A stretch of DNA of 61,870 nt, from NCBI GenBank assembly GCA_029553955.1, contig JAKPJZ010000049.1:1-61870 (forward strand). The letters run 5' to 3'. Below the pieces are notes generated by a model. It was not told where the DNA came from. It was given only the letters and a program-made list of their open reading frames with translations, and ran no database searches. The stretch's first letter is position 1. Each line of letters opens with the position of its first letter. The position numbers and the translations under genes were made by a program. Positions 1 through 8,266 of this stretch are shown piece after piece. The stretch comes from Chloroflexota bacterium (GTDB taxonomy: Bacteria; Chloroflexota; Anaerolineae; SpSt-313).

Positions 1-132
1 GCACGGATGGCTGGACCCGGCATGCGCTGGAACAGGAAAGGTGCCGAGCGCGTGATCCCAGTCCGGGCAGCTATCCTCAGCAATCGCTTCGACGGTGTCT
101 GGGAGACTGTCTACAACTTGCCCCAAAACTGA
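1..132 (+). CDS. C-terminal fragment of a putative transposase
   Basis: Frame 1 is open from the window edge to a TGA at 130-132 and encodes 43 residues. The segment GMRWNRKGAERVIPVRAAIL followed by an SNRFDGVW-like end resembles the C-terminus of ISKra4-type transposases, which finish with a GxRW..GAxxxLxLRA..W pattern. The start lies off the window, so I cannot tell an intact element from a remnant. No terminal inverted repeat is evident between 133 and 217. The family call is from memory of the motif only. Confidence 0.45.
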   Translation, partial: ARMAGPGMRWNRKGAERVIPVRAAILSNRFDGVWETVYNLPQN

Positions 133-153
133 ACTACACCCGTCGGAGGGCTG

Positions 154-182
154 TTGCGTAAGGTGCGCCCAGGTGCTACAAT
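154..182 (+). promoter_or_regulatory. sigma70-type promoter of the small membrane protein gene
   Basis: TTGCGT at 154-159 and TACAAT at 177-182 are separated by 17 bp. They lie about 36 bp upstream of the ATG at 218, which has a GGGAGGAAGG ribosome binding site just before it. Confidence 0.5.
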
Positions 183-217
183 GCAGGCAGCAGCGTGTGA
201 GTGCAGGGAGGAAGGCT

Positions 218-661
218 ATGTCATTCGAGGAGCGTCGCAGGCAAGAGGAGAAGCAGGAGGAGAAAGAGGAAGAGAAGCACGACGAGAAGCAAGAGGAGAA
301 GGGCCGCGAGAAATGGCAGCGCGACCCGGTGAGCGCGGCGGTCTGGGCGGGGATCCTGGTGTGGGCCGGGGTGGTGCTCTTGGCCGAGTCGCTGGGGTTC
401 CTGGGCGCGCTGGGGCCGCTCTGGGGGTTGCAGGCGTGGCCGATCATCCTCGCCGGCGCGGGGCTGATCGTGATCCTGGGCGCCGCCTTCCGGCTGCTCG
501 TGCCCTCCCACCGGCAGCCGGTGGTGGGGGCCTTCATCCTGGGCGCGGTGCTCATCGGCGTCGGGCTGGGCAGCGTGACGGGCTATAACGTTGTGGGGCC
601 GCTGATCCTGGTGGGCCTCGGCTTGGTACTGCTGCTGCGCAGCTTTGCACGGCGCCGCTAG
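218..661 (+). CDS. small four-TM membrane protein with charged N-terminus
   Basis: This is a 147-aa protein. Residues 3-34 are almost entirely Glu, Lys, Arg and Gln, a cytoplasmic, probably helical tail. Four hydrophobic segments follow at about 39-58, 73-92, 102-120 and 123-140, ending in RRR. The layout resembles the small membrane domains found in LiaF/DUF5668-type envelope proteins, but no catalytic motif is visible and I do not assign a function. ATG 218 is preferred over an upstream in-frame start because of the strong Shine-Dalgarno (206-215) and the promoter at 154-182. It stands alone and converges on the minus-strand capsule locus. Confidence 0.7.
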   Translation: MSFEERRRQEEKQEEKEEEKHDEKQEEKGREKWQRDPVSAAVWAGILVWAGVVLLAESLGFLGALGPLWGLQAWPIILAGAGLIVILGAAFRLLVPSHRQPVVGAFILGAVLIGVGLGSVTGYNVVGPLILVGLGLVLLLRSFARRR

Positions 662-699
662 CCGCTGGCCAACGAACTTGGCCTCAAACCGACGAGGAC

Positions 700-825
700 A
701 TTCACCGCAGAGGCGCAGAGGCGGTAGGGGCGAGGCCTGCGCCCTCCATGCTCGCACGGAACATCGGCCCGCTGGGGTGATCTCGCCTCTACCGCCTCTG
801 CGCCCTCTGCGCCTCTGCGGTGAGA
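700..825. repeat. dispersed inverted repeat, family A (copy 1)
   Basis: The left arm (about 702-734) and right arm (about 782-823) are near-complementary and built from CGCAGAGG units; the left arm lacks one 8-9-nt unit. A second copy is at 10471-10565, and the two share sequence beyond the hairpin (ATTGAGGCAAG then TCTCACCGCAGAGG). This copy lies between the convergent ends of the 218-661 gene and the capsule locus and could also act as a bidirectional terminator. Confidence 0.75.
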
Positions 826-869
826 TCTTGCCTCAATCGTTGAGAATCTGATCTATGAAAGTGCCCACG

Positions 870-2015
870 CTAGAGCCGCCCCAGGTTCAGGCTCGCGAGC
901 TCGCCCCAGGCGTAGCTCAGCGGCGTCCACCAACGGTCGCGGCCGATGCAGCGATGGTAGGGTGGCTGCAGGGCGAGGATGAGGTCGCCAATCTTGTAGC
1001 GCGGCAGGATGAGCGTGGAGACGACGAGACTGCCAAGCTCGCCGGGGCGCATCTCGTGCAACATCTTGATGCCGGCGCGGGTCTCGACCTCAAAGAAGTA
1101 GAGGTCATAGTTGGGCACCCAGGCGCGGCGCTCGTCCATCTGCTGGCCGAACATGCCCTCGGTGGCGCCATAGATCTCGCGGATGGCGGCAGGGCCGTAG
1201 AGGGCCGTGAGCGCCGGTTGGTAGCGGGTGTTGATGCCCGCCACGCTGCCGAGGGTCATCACCTGCGTGCGCCAGAGGCTCTTGGGATAGACGTCGTGTG
1301 CGCGGCGCAGGTAGCGGGCAAAGCGCAGCGCAGTGGGCGCAACGCCGCCCACGAGGGTGACGTTCTGGCCGCGGCAGCGCTCGTAGGCGAGCTCGAAGCG
1401 CGCCTCCCAGTCGCGTGCGGTCTTGCCGCCGCCGAGGGCATCGATCTCATCCTGCGTGGGCAGCGAGCGCACCGGCGTGGCAGCCGAGACGCGGCGTGTG
1501 TAAATGCCCGAGCTGTAGCCATACTCCAGCTCGCGCCCGCCTGCATGCACCGTGCCGACGACGGAAGGAAAGTTCAGGTTCAGGTTGACCCCGGCAAAGA
1601 CGTCGTAACGGCGCGTGCTGCGCACATAGTTCATCACGGCGCGGCCGGCCGAGACGCGCATGGCGAGGTCGGTGCGGGTCATGGGGATGAACTTGGAATC
1701 GGGGCCGGTGCTGCCGCGAGTGATCGCCCAGCCCACCGGCTCCTCGGTGAGCAGCAGGTCCTCGTCGCCGGCCATCACCTGCCTGATACTCGGCTCATAA
1801 TCCTCGTAGGTGGCCACGGGGAAGGCACGGCGATAGTCGGCCAGGGTGTCGATCTGCGCCGCGCCGTGCCGCGCGCCGTAGCCGGTCTGCGCATACCCTT
1901 GCAGCAAGCGATGCAGCAACGCCTCCTGCGCCTGCGCCGGGCTGCGCAGGGCATCATCGAACGGCTGTAGGGCCGCCTGCAGCATCCGGGCCGCCTGTTG
2001 CGGATCCGCGACCAT
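870..2015 (-). CDS. GH3-family adenylate-forming enzyme, short form
   Basis: The 381-aa protein resembles the GH3 acyl-acid-amido synthetase family of the adenylating-enzyme superfamily, whose members activate carboxylates with ATP and transfer them to amines. The P-loop-like motif TRGSTGPDSKFIP, the second motif YGATEGMFG and the third motif YKIGDL appear in the expected order. Full-length GH3 proteins are about 500-600 aa; this one stops about 35 residues after motif 3, so most of the C-terminal lid subdomain is missing. ATG 2015 is preferred to ATG 2027 because GGAGG sits 5 nt before it. It lies at the distal end of the capsule locus, so it may conjugate an acyl or amino acid group to the polymer or a precursor; that is inference. 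It could also be a decaying gene. Confidence 0.65.
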   Translation of the reverse strand: MVADPQQAARMLQAALQPFDDALRSPAQAQEALLHRLLQGYAQTGYGARHGAAQIDTLADYRRAFPVATYEDYEPSIRQVMAGDEDLLLTEEPVGWAITRGSTGPDSKFIPMTRTDLAMRVSAGRAVMNYVRSTRRYDVFAGVNLNLNFPSVVGTVHAGGRELEYGYSSGIYTRRVSAATPVRSLPTQDEIDALGGGKTARDWEARFELAYERCRGQNVTLVGGVAPTALRFARYLRRAHDVYPKSLWRTQVMTLGSVAGINTRYQPALTALYGPAAIREIYGATEGMFGQQMDERRAWVPNYDLYFFEVETRAGIKMLHEMRPGELGSLVVSTLILPRYKIGDLILALQPPYHRCIGRDRWWTPLSYAWGELASLNLGRL

Positions 2016-2091
2016 CTCCCCCTCCATAGATCATGGATAGGTGGCCAGTCTACAGCAAGGGCGCGCTCGGCGCAAATGATGCCGGAAAGCG

Positions 2092-2126
2092 AGCCGGGGC
2101 GACACCTGACAGGTGTCGCCTCGGCT
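2092..2126. repeat. palindromic repeat, family D (copy 1)
   Basis: Inverted repeat centred on ACACCTGACAGGTGT with arms continuing into AGCCGGGGCG/CGCCTCGGCT (one mismatch). A longer relative is at 45652-45707. It lies in the 255-bp gap between the GH3-like gene and the Wzz-kinase gene; nothing else is evident in that gap. Confidence 0.7.
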
Positions 2127-2270
2127 TTGGGTTTGAGCCGGGTGCGTTGGCGGTGGTGGGCGGGCGATGGTTTGGGTCCGTTCTGGGCGGGGGTGGGCAG
2201 GGGGGAAGGGGCGAACAGGGCTGGACAGGATACACAGGATGGTGATGCCTCTGAACAGCAGACTGGTGGG

Positions 2271-3899
2271 CTACCCGTGGCTCTGCGCGGCGGGTGCGGG
2301 CTGCTTCTTGCGTCTGCGCTGCGGCTCTTCACCTGGCTTGCCGTAGTAGTAGTGGTAGTAGTGACTGCCGCCGTGCCCAGGCACTTTGTTGAGGGCCACG
2401 CCCAACACCCTGGCCTGCACCCGCTGCAGGGTGGTCACCGCCTGCCGAAAAGTCTCGCTGCGCACACGGCCCATCTCGGCCACCATCAGCACGCCGTCGA
2501 CCTTCTGCGCCAGGATGCTGGCATCGGCCACGCTGAGCACCGGCGGGGTATCGAGCAGCACATAGTCGACCAGTTTCCTGAGCCAGTCGAGCGTCGCCCC
2601 CATCTGCGGTAGGTCCAGCAGCTCGGCAGGGTTGGCCGGCGTCGGCCCAGAGGTGAGCACGCCGAGGCCCGGCACACTCGTGCCCTGGATCACGTACTCG
2701 GGTCTAGCCCCGCCATCGAGGAGCAGAGAGGTCAGGCCAACCTTGTTCTGCAGCCCAAACTGCTTGTGCAGCGCTGGGCGGCGCAGGTCGGTGTCGACGA
2801 GCAGCACCCGCTTGCCGGCCTGGGCCAGGCTCACGCCGAGGTTGGCCAATGTCGTCGTCTTGCCTTCGCCCGGCTGCGAGCCGGTCACCAGCAGCACCAC
2901 CGCCGAGTGCCCCAGGCCGAGGGTCGAGAACTGCAGGTTGGTGCGCAGAATGCGATAGCCTTCGACGACCGCTATCTGCGGTTCTTTGGCGACGAGCGGC
3001 GCCATGCCATCGGGCGTCGCCTCGAAGCGAGCGACGCTGGCAAAGACCGGCAGACGCGTGGTGCGCTCCACATCCTCGGGTCGCTTGATCGTATCGTCGA
3101 GGTACTCGATCAGAAAGGCGGCGCCCGCCGCCAGCAGCGCGCCGACGGCCCCAGCCAGCAGCGTATTCGTCATCGTGCGTGGCAGGACGGGTGCGCTGGG
3201 CAGCGCCGCCTCTTCGATCACCTCGAGCGAGTCGGCACCCTGCATCTCGGCCAGGCGGATGCCCTGCAGACTGTCGAGGAGGCCGCTGAGGGTCGAGCGG
3301 TGCTGCGCCACGAGCGCCTCCAGCCGCGCGACCTCGGCGGCGTCGGGCTGCGCCTTGGCGCGCTCGGCGGCGAGGCTCGTCTGAGCCGCGTTGATCTCGC
3401 CTTGCAGCGCCGCCATCTGGCCGTTCAGGTCTCGCGAGGCGTTCGCCACCCGCGCCTCGCGCGCCCTGGCCGTCTGTTCGATGAACACCTGCGGCACCGT
3501 GTCGGCGATGGCAGCGGCCACAGCAGGCTCGGCATGGCGCGCCTTGAGGCAGACCAATTGCGTGTCGCGCACCGGCTCGACGGTGATGTCGTCGGCGCGC
3601 AGCGCGAGCCCCAGGCGCTGCCCCGCCTCGGCCAGCACCGGTCTGCTCTTGAGCATCAGCGCATAGGTCTTGGCGAGGCGCTCGCTCATCAGCAGACCAT
3701 TGTAGTCGAGGCCGGTCGCCTTCTGGCCCTCGCTGACGCGGATGATGGTGACCCCTTCATAGACCGGCGTGATGTACCGGCTGACGATGAGGGCGGCAGC
3801 GGCGGCCAGGGCTGTGCCCAGGACGATGAGCCACAGCCAGCGCCAGACCAAGGCCACGTATTGCTTGATATCGACGGATTCGGGTTGCATGTCGTCCAT
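2271..3899 (-). CDS. Wzz-type copolymerase fused to BY-kinase
   Basis: This 542-aa protein combines a polysaccharide copolymerase with a bacterial tyrosine autokinase, the machinery that sets chain length in Wzy-dependent capsule export. The Wzz part has TM1 at about 20-40, a coiled-coil-like periplasmic or external region at about 150-225 and TM2 at about 244-264. The kinase domain shows Walker A GSQPGEGKTTT (340-350), Walker A' VLLVDTDLRRP (365-375) and Walker B YVLLDTPP (446-453). The tail at 513-519 reads HYYHYYY, the usual autophosphorylated Tyr cluster. ATG 3899 has AGAGGGA upstream; the reading frame stays open further upstream only through repeat DNA. It follows the LCP gene in the leftward operon. 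Confidence 0.92.
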   Translation of the reverse strand: MDDMQPESVDIKQYVALVWRWLWLIVLGTALAAAAALIVSRYITPVYEGVTIIRVSEGQKATGLDYNGLLMSERLAKTYALMLKSRPVLAEAGQRLGLALRADDITVEPVRDTQLVCLKARHAEPAVAAAIADTVPQVFIEQTARAREARVANASRDLNGQMAALQGEINAAQTSLAAERAKAQPDAAEVARLEALVAQHRSTLSGLLDSLQGIRLAEMQGADSLEVIEEAALPSAPVLPRTMTNTLLAGAVGALLAAGAAFLIEYLDDTIKRPEDVERTTRLPVFASVARFEATPDGMAPLVAKEPQIAVVEGYRILRTNLQFSTLGLGHSAVVLLVTGSQPGEGKTTTLANLGVSLAQAGKRVLLVDTDLRRPALHKQFGLQNKVGLTSLLLDGGARPEYVIQGTSVPGLGVLTSGPTPANPAELLDLPQMGATLDWLRKLVDYVLLDTPPVLSVADASILAQKVDGVLMVAEMGRVRSETFRQAVTTLQRVQARVLGVALNKVPGHGGSHYYHYYYGKPGEEPQRRRKKQPAPAAQSHG

Positions 3900-4024
3900 C
3901 ACGATCCCTCTTTGCGTTATGTCGTGTCCTCTTGACGTATCTGAGAAGCCGTGTGGCCTCGCGATCTGTCGAGAGGACGGCGACCGGGTTCGGCGCTGCG
4001 CACGAGCCCGGTTTGGAGCCCTGA

Positions 4025-4124
4025 GGGGGTTTGGGCGAGTTGGTTGGCGCTGCCCGCTGCCCCTGGCGCGCCTGCGGGCGCGCCAGGGGCAGCGGGCAGC
4101 GCCAACCAACTCGCCCAAACCCCC
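4025..4124. repeat. 100-bp near-perfect palindrome (family C)
   Basis: Two 48-bp arms pair with a 4-nt tip, centred between 4074 and 4075. The central CCCCTGGCGCGCC is shared with the palindrome at 23488-23573. It lies between the LCP and Wzz-kinase genes, so the transcript would form a very stable hairpin there. Confidence 0.9.
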
Positions 4125-4338
4125 TCCTGGTGGGGGCCGGATGGCAGCGGAGCAGAGCGCCGGCTGTCAGGGGCAGCGGGAAGCGCCAACCAACTCGCCC
4201 TGACTCCCTCCTGGTGGGGGTCGGATGGCAGCGGAGCAGAGCGCCGGCTGTCAGGGGCAGCGGGCAGCGCCAACCAACTCGCCCTGACTCCCTCCTGGTT
4301 GGGGCCGGATGGCAGCGTAGCAGAATGCCGGCTGTCAG
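4101..4338. repeat. 84-bp tandem repeat, about three copies
   Basis: The string GCCAACCAACTCGCCC recurs at 4101, 4185 and 4269, exactly 84 bp apart, with intervening sequence nearly identical and a truncated last copy ending near 4338. The first unit overlaps the right arm of the 100-bp palindrome. The array ends at the stop codon of the LCP gene. 84 is a multiple of 3, so copy-number change would not shift any overlapping frame. Confidence 0.85.
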
Positions 4339-5408
4339 GGGGAGATCAGCTCGGCCCAGGCCTGTGCGATGCGGGCGCGGTCGGGCAGGAGGACCATGGC
4401 CCCCTGCGGGGTGGTCCAGCCCCGCACCAGAGACTCATCGAGCGTGCGCGTGCGGTACCGCTCGGGCTTGAGCCGCAGCGCCAGGCCGGCCAGTGACACA
4501 GTCTGCCCGGGCGACAGATCGGTCTCGGCCACGTCGGGCAGTGCCGCGAGCAGCCCAGGCAACCGCGCGAGCGTGGCAGGGCGCAGGGCTGCCTGGCGCA
4601 TGGCCAGCAGGAGCTGCTGCTGGCGCCGGCCGCGGTCCAAGTCGCTGGTGTAGGTACGGTCGCGGGCGTAGGCCAGGGCCAGCTCCCCATCCATGTGCTG
4701 CGGCCCGGCAGGCACACCGATGTCGGGGTAGGCGCGATCGGCGGTGACGTCGACGCCGCCCAGGGCGTCGATCACGCGCACCAGGCCGTCGAAACGGATG
4801 CGCACGTGGACGTCGACGCCTATGCCCAGGTTCTCCTGCAGCGTTGCCGCCACAAGCGCGGGGCCACGGCCCGCACCGTTGACGATCTCGCCATGATAGT
4901 CGGCAGCGTTGATGCGCTCCTCGCCCCAGCCGGGTATGGCCACCCAAAGGTCACGGGGGATGCTGAGCATGGCCACAAAGCCCGCCTGCGGCCGCACAGC
5001 GACGACGATGATGGCGTCGGTGCGCCACGACGGGAGGGCGCGGTCGCAGCCCAGCAGCAGCACGTTCAGGTCGCCCGCCGCCGGCCGCACGGCCATCGGC
5101 GTCACTCTCGTGATAGAGGTTTCCGCGGCAGGGGGCGTCGCAGCGGGCGCCAACGTGGCCGCCGGGGTGAGCCCGGCTGCCGGCGGCGCCCGCCGCGAGA
5201 ACGCCCCCAGGGCAAGCGCGGCGCCGGCGATCAGTGCCAGCGCCGCCAGGGCGAACAGCGTTCGCTCGCTCCAGCGGGCAGGCCGGCGCTGCCGAGCCGC
5301 GCACGGCTCGAGCGCCTGCGTCTGGCCCCTGCCCGGCAGGTCACTGCGCTGCAACGGGCTGCGCCCCCCGCACCGGCATGTCCCGCACCGCCTCCAGCCC
5401 ACCTGCAT
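4335..5408 (-). CDS. LytR-CpsA-Psr family ligase
   Basis: LCP enzymes move lipid-linked glycopolymers onto the cell wall or a membrane acceptor. The protein is about 357 aa with one TM helix near residues 48-68, a Pro/Ala-rich linker, and an LCP domain starting at NVLLLGCD. Family motifs include TDAIIVVAV, IPRDLWV, ERINAADYHG, YPDIGV and the Arg-rich YARDRTYTSDLDRGRRQQ. ATG 5408 overlaps the upstream epimerase gene by 68 bp and has no clear ribosome binding site, so the true start may be a later TTG near 5354. Its position before the Wzz-kinase suggests it attaches the finished capsule. Confidence 0.85.
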   Translation of the reverse strand: MQVGWRRCGTCRCGGRSPLQRSDLPGRGQTQALEPCAARQRRPARWSERTLFALAALALIAGAALALGAFSRRAPPAAGLTPAATLAPAATPPAAETSITRVTPMAVRPAAGDLNVLLLGCDRALPSWRTDAIIVVAVRPQAGFVAMLSIPRDLWVAIPGWGEERINAADYHGEIVNGAGRGPALVAATLQENLGIGVDVHVRIRFDGLVRVIDALGGVDVTADRAYPDIGVPAGPQHMDGELALAYARDRTYTSDLDRGRRQQQLLLAMRQAALRPATLARLPGLLAALPDVAETDLSPGQTVSLAGLALRLKPERYRTRTLDESLVRGWTTPQGAMVLLPDRARIAQAWAELISP

Positions 5409-6981
5409 ACAGGGGGGTCATCTCGGTGTAGTGGATCAAGTGGTCGTTCGCCTCCGAGAGCGTCATGTAGTTGCTGTATATAGCCAGGCGATAGTCGGCG
5501 ATGCGGCCCTCCTCAACGGCTGCCCTGATCTCCTGAATGCCGTCGGCCACCGTCAGGCGGGGCCGAAAACCGAGCTCGCGGCGGATCCTGGCGAATGACA
5601 CGTGATAGTTGCGGCGGTCGGCATCGTGGCCGCTACGCACAACCACAGTCCCCGGGATCAGCTTCTCTACCAGGTCGCCAATCTCCGTGATGCGATAGTT
5701 CTGCTCGTCGGAGCCCACATTGAAGGTCTGGCCCTTGACCGTCGCCGGCGGCGCCTCGAGGCAGCGCAGCAGGCAGGCAGCGACGTCATCCACATGGACG
5801 AAGGGGCGCCACTGCTCGCCACCCTGGATGGTGATGCTCTTGTCGCAGGTGGCCCGGGCGGCCAGGAGGTTGACCACCAGGTCGAAGCGCAGGCGGGGCG
5901 ACAGGCCATAGATGGTAGCGAAGCGCAGGACCGTCGGTGCAAAACCCTCGCCGTTCATGGCCAGAAGCAAGCGCTCGGCCTCGATCTTGGTGCGCGCGTA
6001 GAGCGAGACCGGGTTCAGGGCCGAGCGCTCGTCGAGGAGCTCGTCGCTTGCGCCGTAGACGCTGCACGTCGAGGCAAAGATAAAGCGCTCGATGCCAAAG
6101 CCGCGCGCCGCCTCGGCGATCATCCGCGTGGCGGCCAGGTTGATCTCGAGGGTCAGCTTCTCGTCGAGGGCACAGGCCGGGTCGCCGACCAGGGCGCCGA
6201 GGTGCACCACGGCATCGGCATACTGCATGGCCCGCGTCACCGCCTCGATGTTGCGCAGGTCGCCGTGGATAAGCTCGAACCCCTCCTGGCCGTAGAGCTC
6301 ACGCACGCTCTCGTCGCCGTAGAGCAGGGCGTCGAGCACGGTGACGTGGTAACCGCGGGCGAGCAGCTTGCGCACCAGGATCGAGCCGATGTAGCCGGCG
6401 CCGCCGATCACCAGCACACTGTGCACGGCTCGCCGCTGCGGCCGGCCCCAGATCCTGGCCTCGGCCCAGACGGTGGAGCGCCACAGCGCCGCCCAGAGGC
6501 GCAGCCCCCCCACCAGCAAGAGCGACAGCAGCCAGGCGCCCAGCCAGGCGCTGCGCGGAGGCCACATGCCGCCACGGATGAGATAGGCCACGGTCGCCAG
6601 CAGGAGATAGACCAGGGTGACCGCCTGGAAGATGAGCAGCGCCTTGTAGCGGCTACGGTAGGCGCGGCTGTGGGTGTAGAAACCGCTCAGGTAAAAGATG
6701 GGCAGGGCAACCGCCGTCAGCAGCGGGGCCGTGTTGCGGTAGGTCTGCAGCGCCTCGACGAGGCTCTGTTGGTAAAAGGCTGCTGTGGCGCCTGCCTCCC
6801 CGGCCCCGATCGCCAGGAGCCACAGCAAGCGTGCCATGAGCGCCACCAGCAGGGCCACGTTGATGGCCACAGCATCGGCAAACATGCGCTCGCCGGTCTC
6901 CAGGAGATAGCGGCGGGCAAATGCCCGCGGGGCTCGCGGCCCCCGGACCGGGGTTGGTCTCTGCCGCGAACGAAGGCCCAT
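5341..6981 (-). CDS. membrane-anchored NAD-dependent sugar epimerase/dehydratase
   Basis: 546 aa. Four predicted TM segments (about 38-60, 86-104, 116-135, 146-166) precede an extended SDR domain with GGAGYIGS (193-200), the STCSVYG strand (304-310) and a YxxxK pair at Y328/K332. The four-TM N-terminus is like that of CapD/PglF proteins and polyprenyl-phosphate sugar transferases, but the catalytic half looks like a soluble epimerase/reductase, an unusual combination. It probably alters a nucleotide sugar at the membrane near the priming transferase. ATG 6981 has GGAGG 5 nt upstream. Confidence 0.85.
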   Translation of the reverse strand: MGLRSRQRPTPVRGPRAPRAFARRYLLETGERMFADAVAINVALLVALMARLLWLLAIGAGEAGATAAFYQQSLVEALQTYRNTAPLLTAVALPIFYLSGFYTHSRAYRSRYKALLIFQAVTLVYLLLATVAYLIRGGMWPPRSAWLGAWLLSLLLVGGLRLWAALWRSTVWAEARIWGRPQRRAVHSVLVIGGAGYIGSILVRKLLARGYHVTVLDALLYGDESVRELYGQEGFELIHGDLRNIEAVTRAMQYADAVVHLGALVGDPACALDEKLTLEINLAATRMIAEAARGFGIERFIFASTCSVYGASDELLDERSALNPVSLYARTKIEAERLLLAMNGEGFAPTVLRFATIYGLSPRLRFDLVVNLLAARATCDKSITIQGGEQWRPFVHVDDVAACLLRCLEAPPATVKGQTFNVGSDEQNYRITEIGDLVEKLIPGTVVVRSGHDADRRNYHVSFARIRRELGFRPRLTVADGIQEIRAAVEEGRIADYRLAIYSNYMTLSEANDHLIHYTEMTPLYAGGLEAVRDMPVRGAQPVAAQ

Positions 6982-7024
6982 GGCCACCTCCACGTATTCA
7001 GTTGCATTGGGTCATGTCGTTACG

Positions 7025-8266
7025 TCATGCCAGGACCTCACTCCTGGTAGGAGCGCAGAGCCCTGCCTGCTCGTCGCTCCGGCGGTACGTGTGCGCCACG
7101 TCCGCGACCGCGGCGATGACGTCGCGCACGTCCTGCTCGACCATCTTGGGGAACAGGGGCAGGGAGATGATCCGTTCGTAGATGCGCTCGGCCACGGGCA
7201 GGTCGCCGCGCTTGTAGCCGAACGTATCGCGGTAGAAGGGGTGCAGGTGCACGGGGATAAAGTGGACGCTCGAGCCGATGTTCAACGCCCTGAGCTCCTC
7301 GATGAAGCGCGCCCGGTCGATCGCCAGCCGCTCGGGAACCAGGCGGATGGGGTAGAGGTGGTAGATGTGGCTGCGATCGCCATGGACGATGGGCGTCTCC
7401 ACCTGCGGCAGTGCTGCCAGGGCCTCGTCGTAGAGGCGAGCGTAGCGTTGGCGGACGGCGACAAAGCCATCCAGCCGGCGCAGTTGGTGGATGCCCAGCG
7501 CTGCCTGGATGTCGGTCATGTTGTACTTGAAGCCGGCCGCCACGACCTCATAGTACCAGGAGCCGGCGCTCGTGTAGCGCTTCCAGGCGTCGCGGCTCAT
7601 GCCGTGCAGCGTCAGCAGGCGCATGCGCTCGGCCAGGGCGTCGTCACTGGTGGTGACCATGCCGCCCTCGCCGGTGGTCATGTTCTTGGTTGGGTAGAAG
7701 GAGAACGCCGTGATCCTCGTCACCGCCTGGCCCGCTGTGAGCGCGTCGCAGCCGATCTTCAGGCCATGGTAGCCGGCGCCGACGGCGTGGGCGGCATCTT
7801 CGACCACCGGCAGGCCATGCTGCGCCGCGAGCGCATAGATGACCTCGAGGTCGCAGGGCTGGCCGCCATAGTGCACGGGCACGATGGCCTTGGTACGCGG
7901 CGTGATCGCCGCGGCTATGGCCTCGGGCGCCACGTTCAGGTCCTCGCCGGCATCGACGAGCACCGGCCGCGCGCCCAGGTGCACCACGACGTTGGCCGTG
8001 GAGCAGAAGGTCAGCGTGGGCACAATGACCTCGTCGCCGGGAGCGACGCCGAGCGCCGCCAGGGCGATGTGCAGGCCCGCCGTGCACGAGTTGACGGCGA
8101 TGGCATGGCGGGCACCGATGTAGCGGGCAAAGTCTTCTTCAAAGCGCCGGACCTTGGGGCCGGTAGTGATCCAGCCCGAACGGAGCGAGTCGACAACCTC
8201 GGCGATTTCCTCCTCACCGATGAGGGGCAGGGAGAACGGCAGGAACTGCTCCCGTGTCTGTATCAT
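7025..8266 (-). CDS. DegT/DnrJ/EryC1/StrS aminotransferase
   Basis: 413 aa, full family length. PLP-dependent enzymes of this family put an amino group on a keto-sugar nucleotide. Visible signatures are the N-terminal SGWITTGPKVRRFE, the NSCTAGLHIAL phosphate-binding turn (59-69), the VEDAAHAVGA strand and the Schiff-base lysine K194 in SFYPTKNMTTGEGG. The start ATG overlaps the TGA of the sugar transferase gene (ATGA), so the two are translationally coupled. Together with the epimerase downstream it probably makes an amino-deoxy sugar for the repeat unit. Confidence 0.93.
   Translation of the reverse strand: MIQTREQFLPFSLPLIGEEEIAEVVDSLRSGWITTGPKVRRFEEDFARYIGARHAIAVNSCTAGLHIALAALGVAPGDEVIVPTLTFCSTANVVVHLGARPVLVDAGEDLNVAPEAIAAAITPRTKAIVPVHYGGQPCDLEVIYALAAQHGLPVVEDAAHAVGAGYHGLKIGCDALTAGQAVTRITAFSFYPTKNMTTGEGGMVTTSDDALAERMRLLTLHGMSRDAWKRYTSAGSWYYEVVAAGFKYNMTDIQAALGIHQLRRLDGFVAVRQRYARLYDEALAALPQVETPIVHGDRSHIYHLYPIRLVPERLAIDRARFIEELRALNIGSSVHFIPVHLHPFYRDTFGYKRGDLPVAERIYERIISLPLFPKMVEQDVRDVIAAVADVAHTYRRSDEQAGLCAPTRSEVLA

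Noticed and set aside
855..1970. Long plus-strand frames opposite the capsule, NRPS and other genes
   Set aside because: They mirror minus-strand genes in high-GC DNA, have Arg/His/Gly-rich low-information products and no recognisable motif or ribosome binding site.
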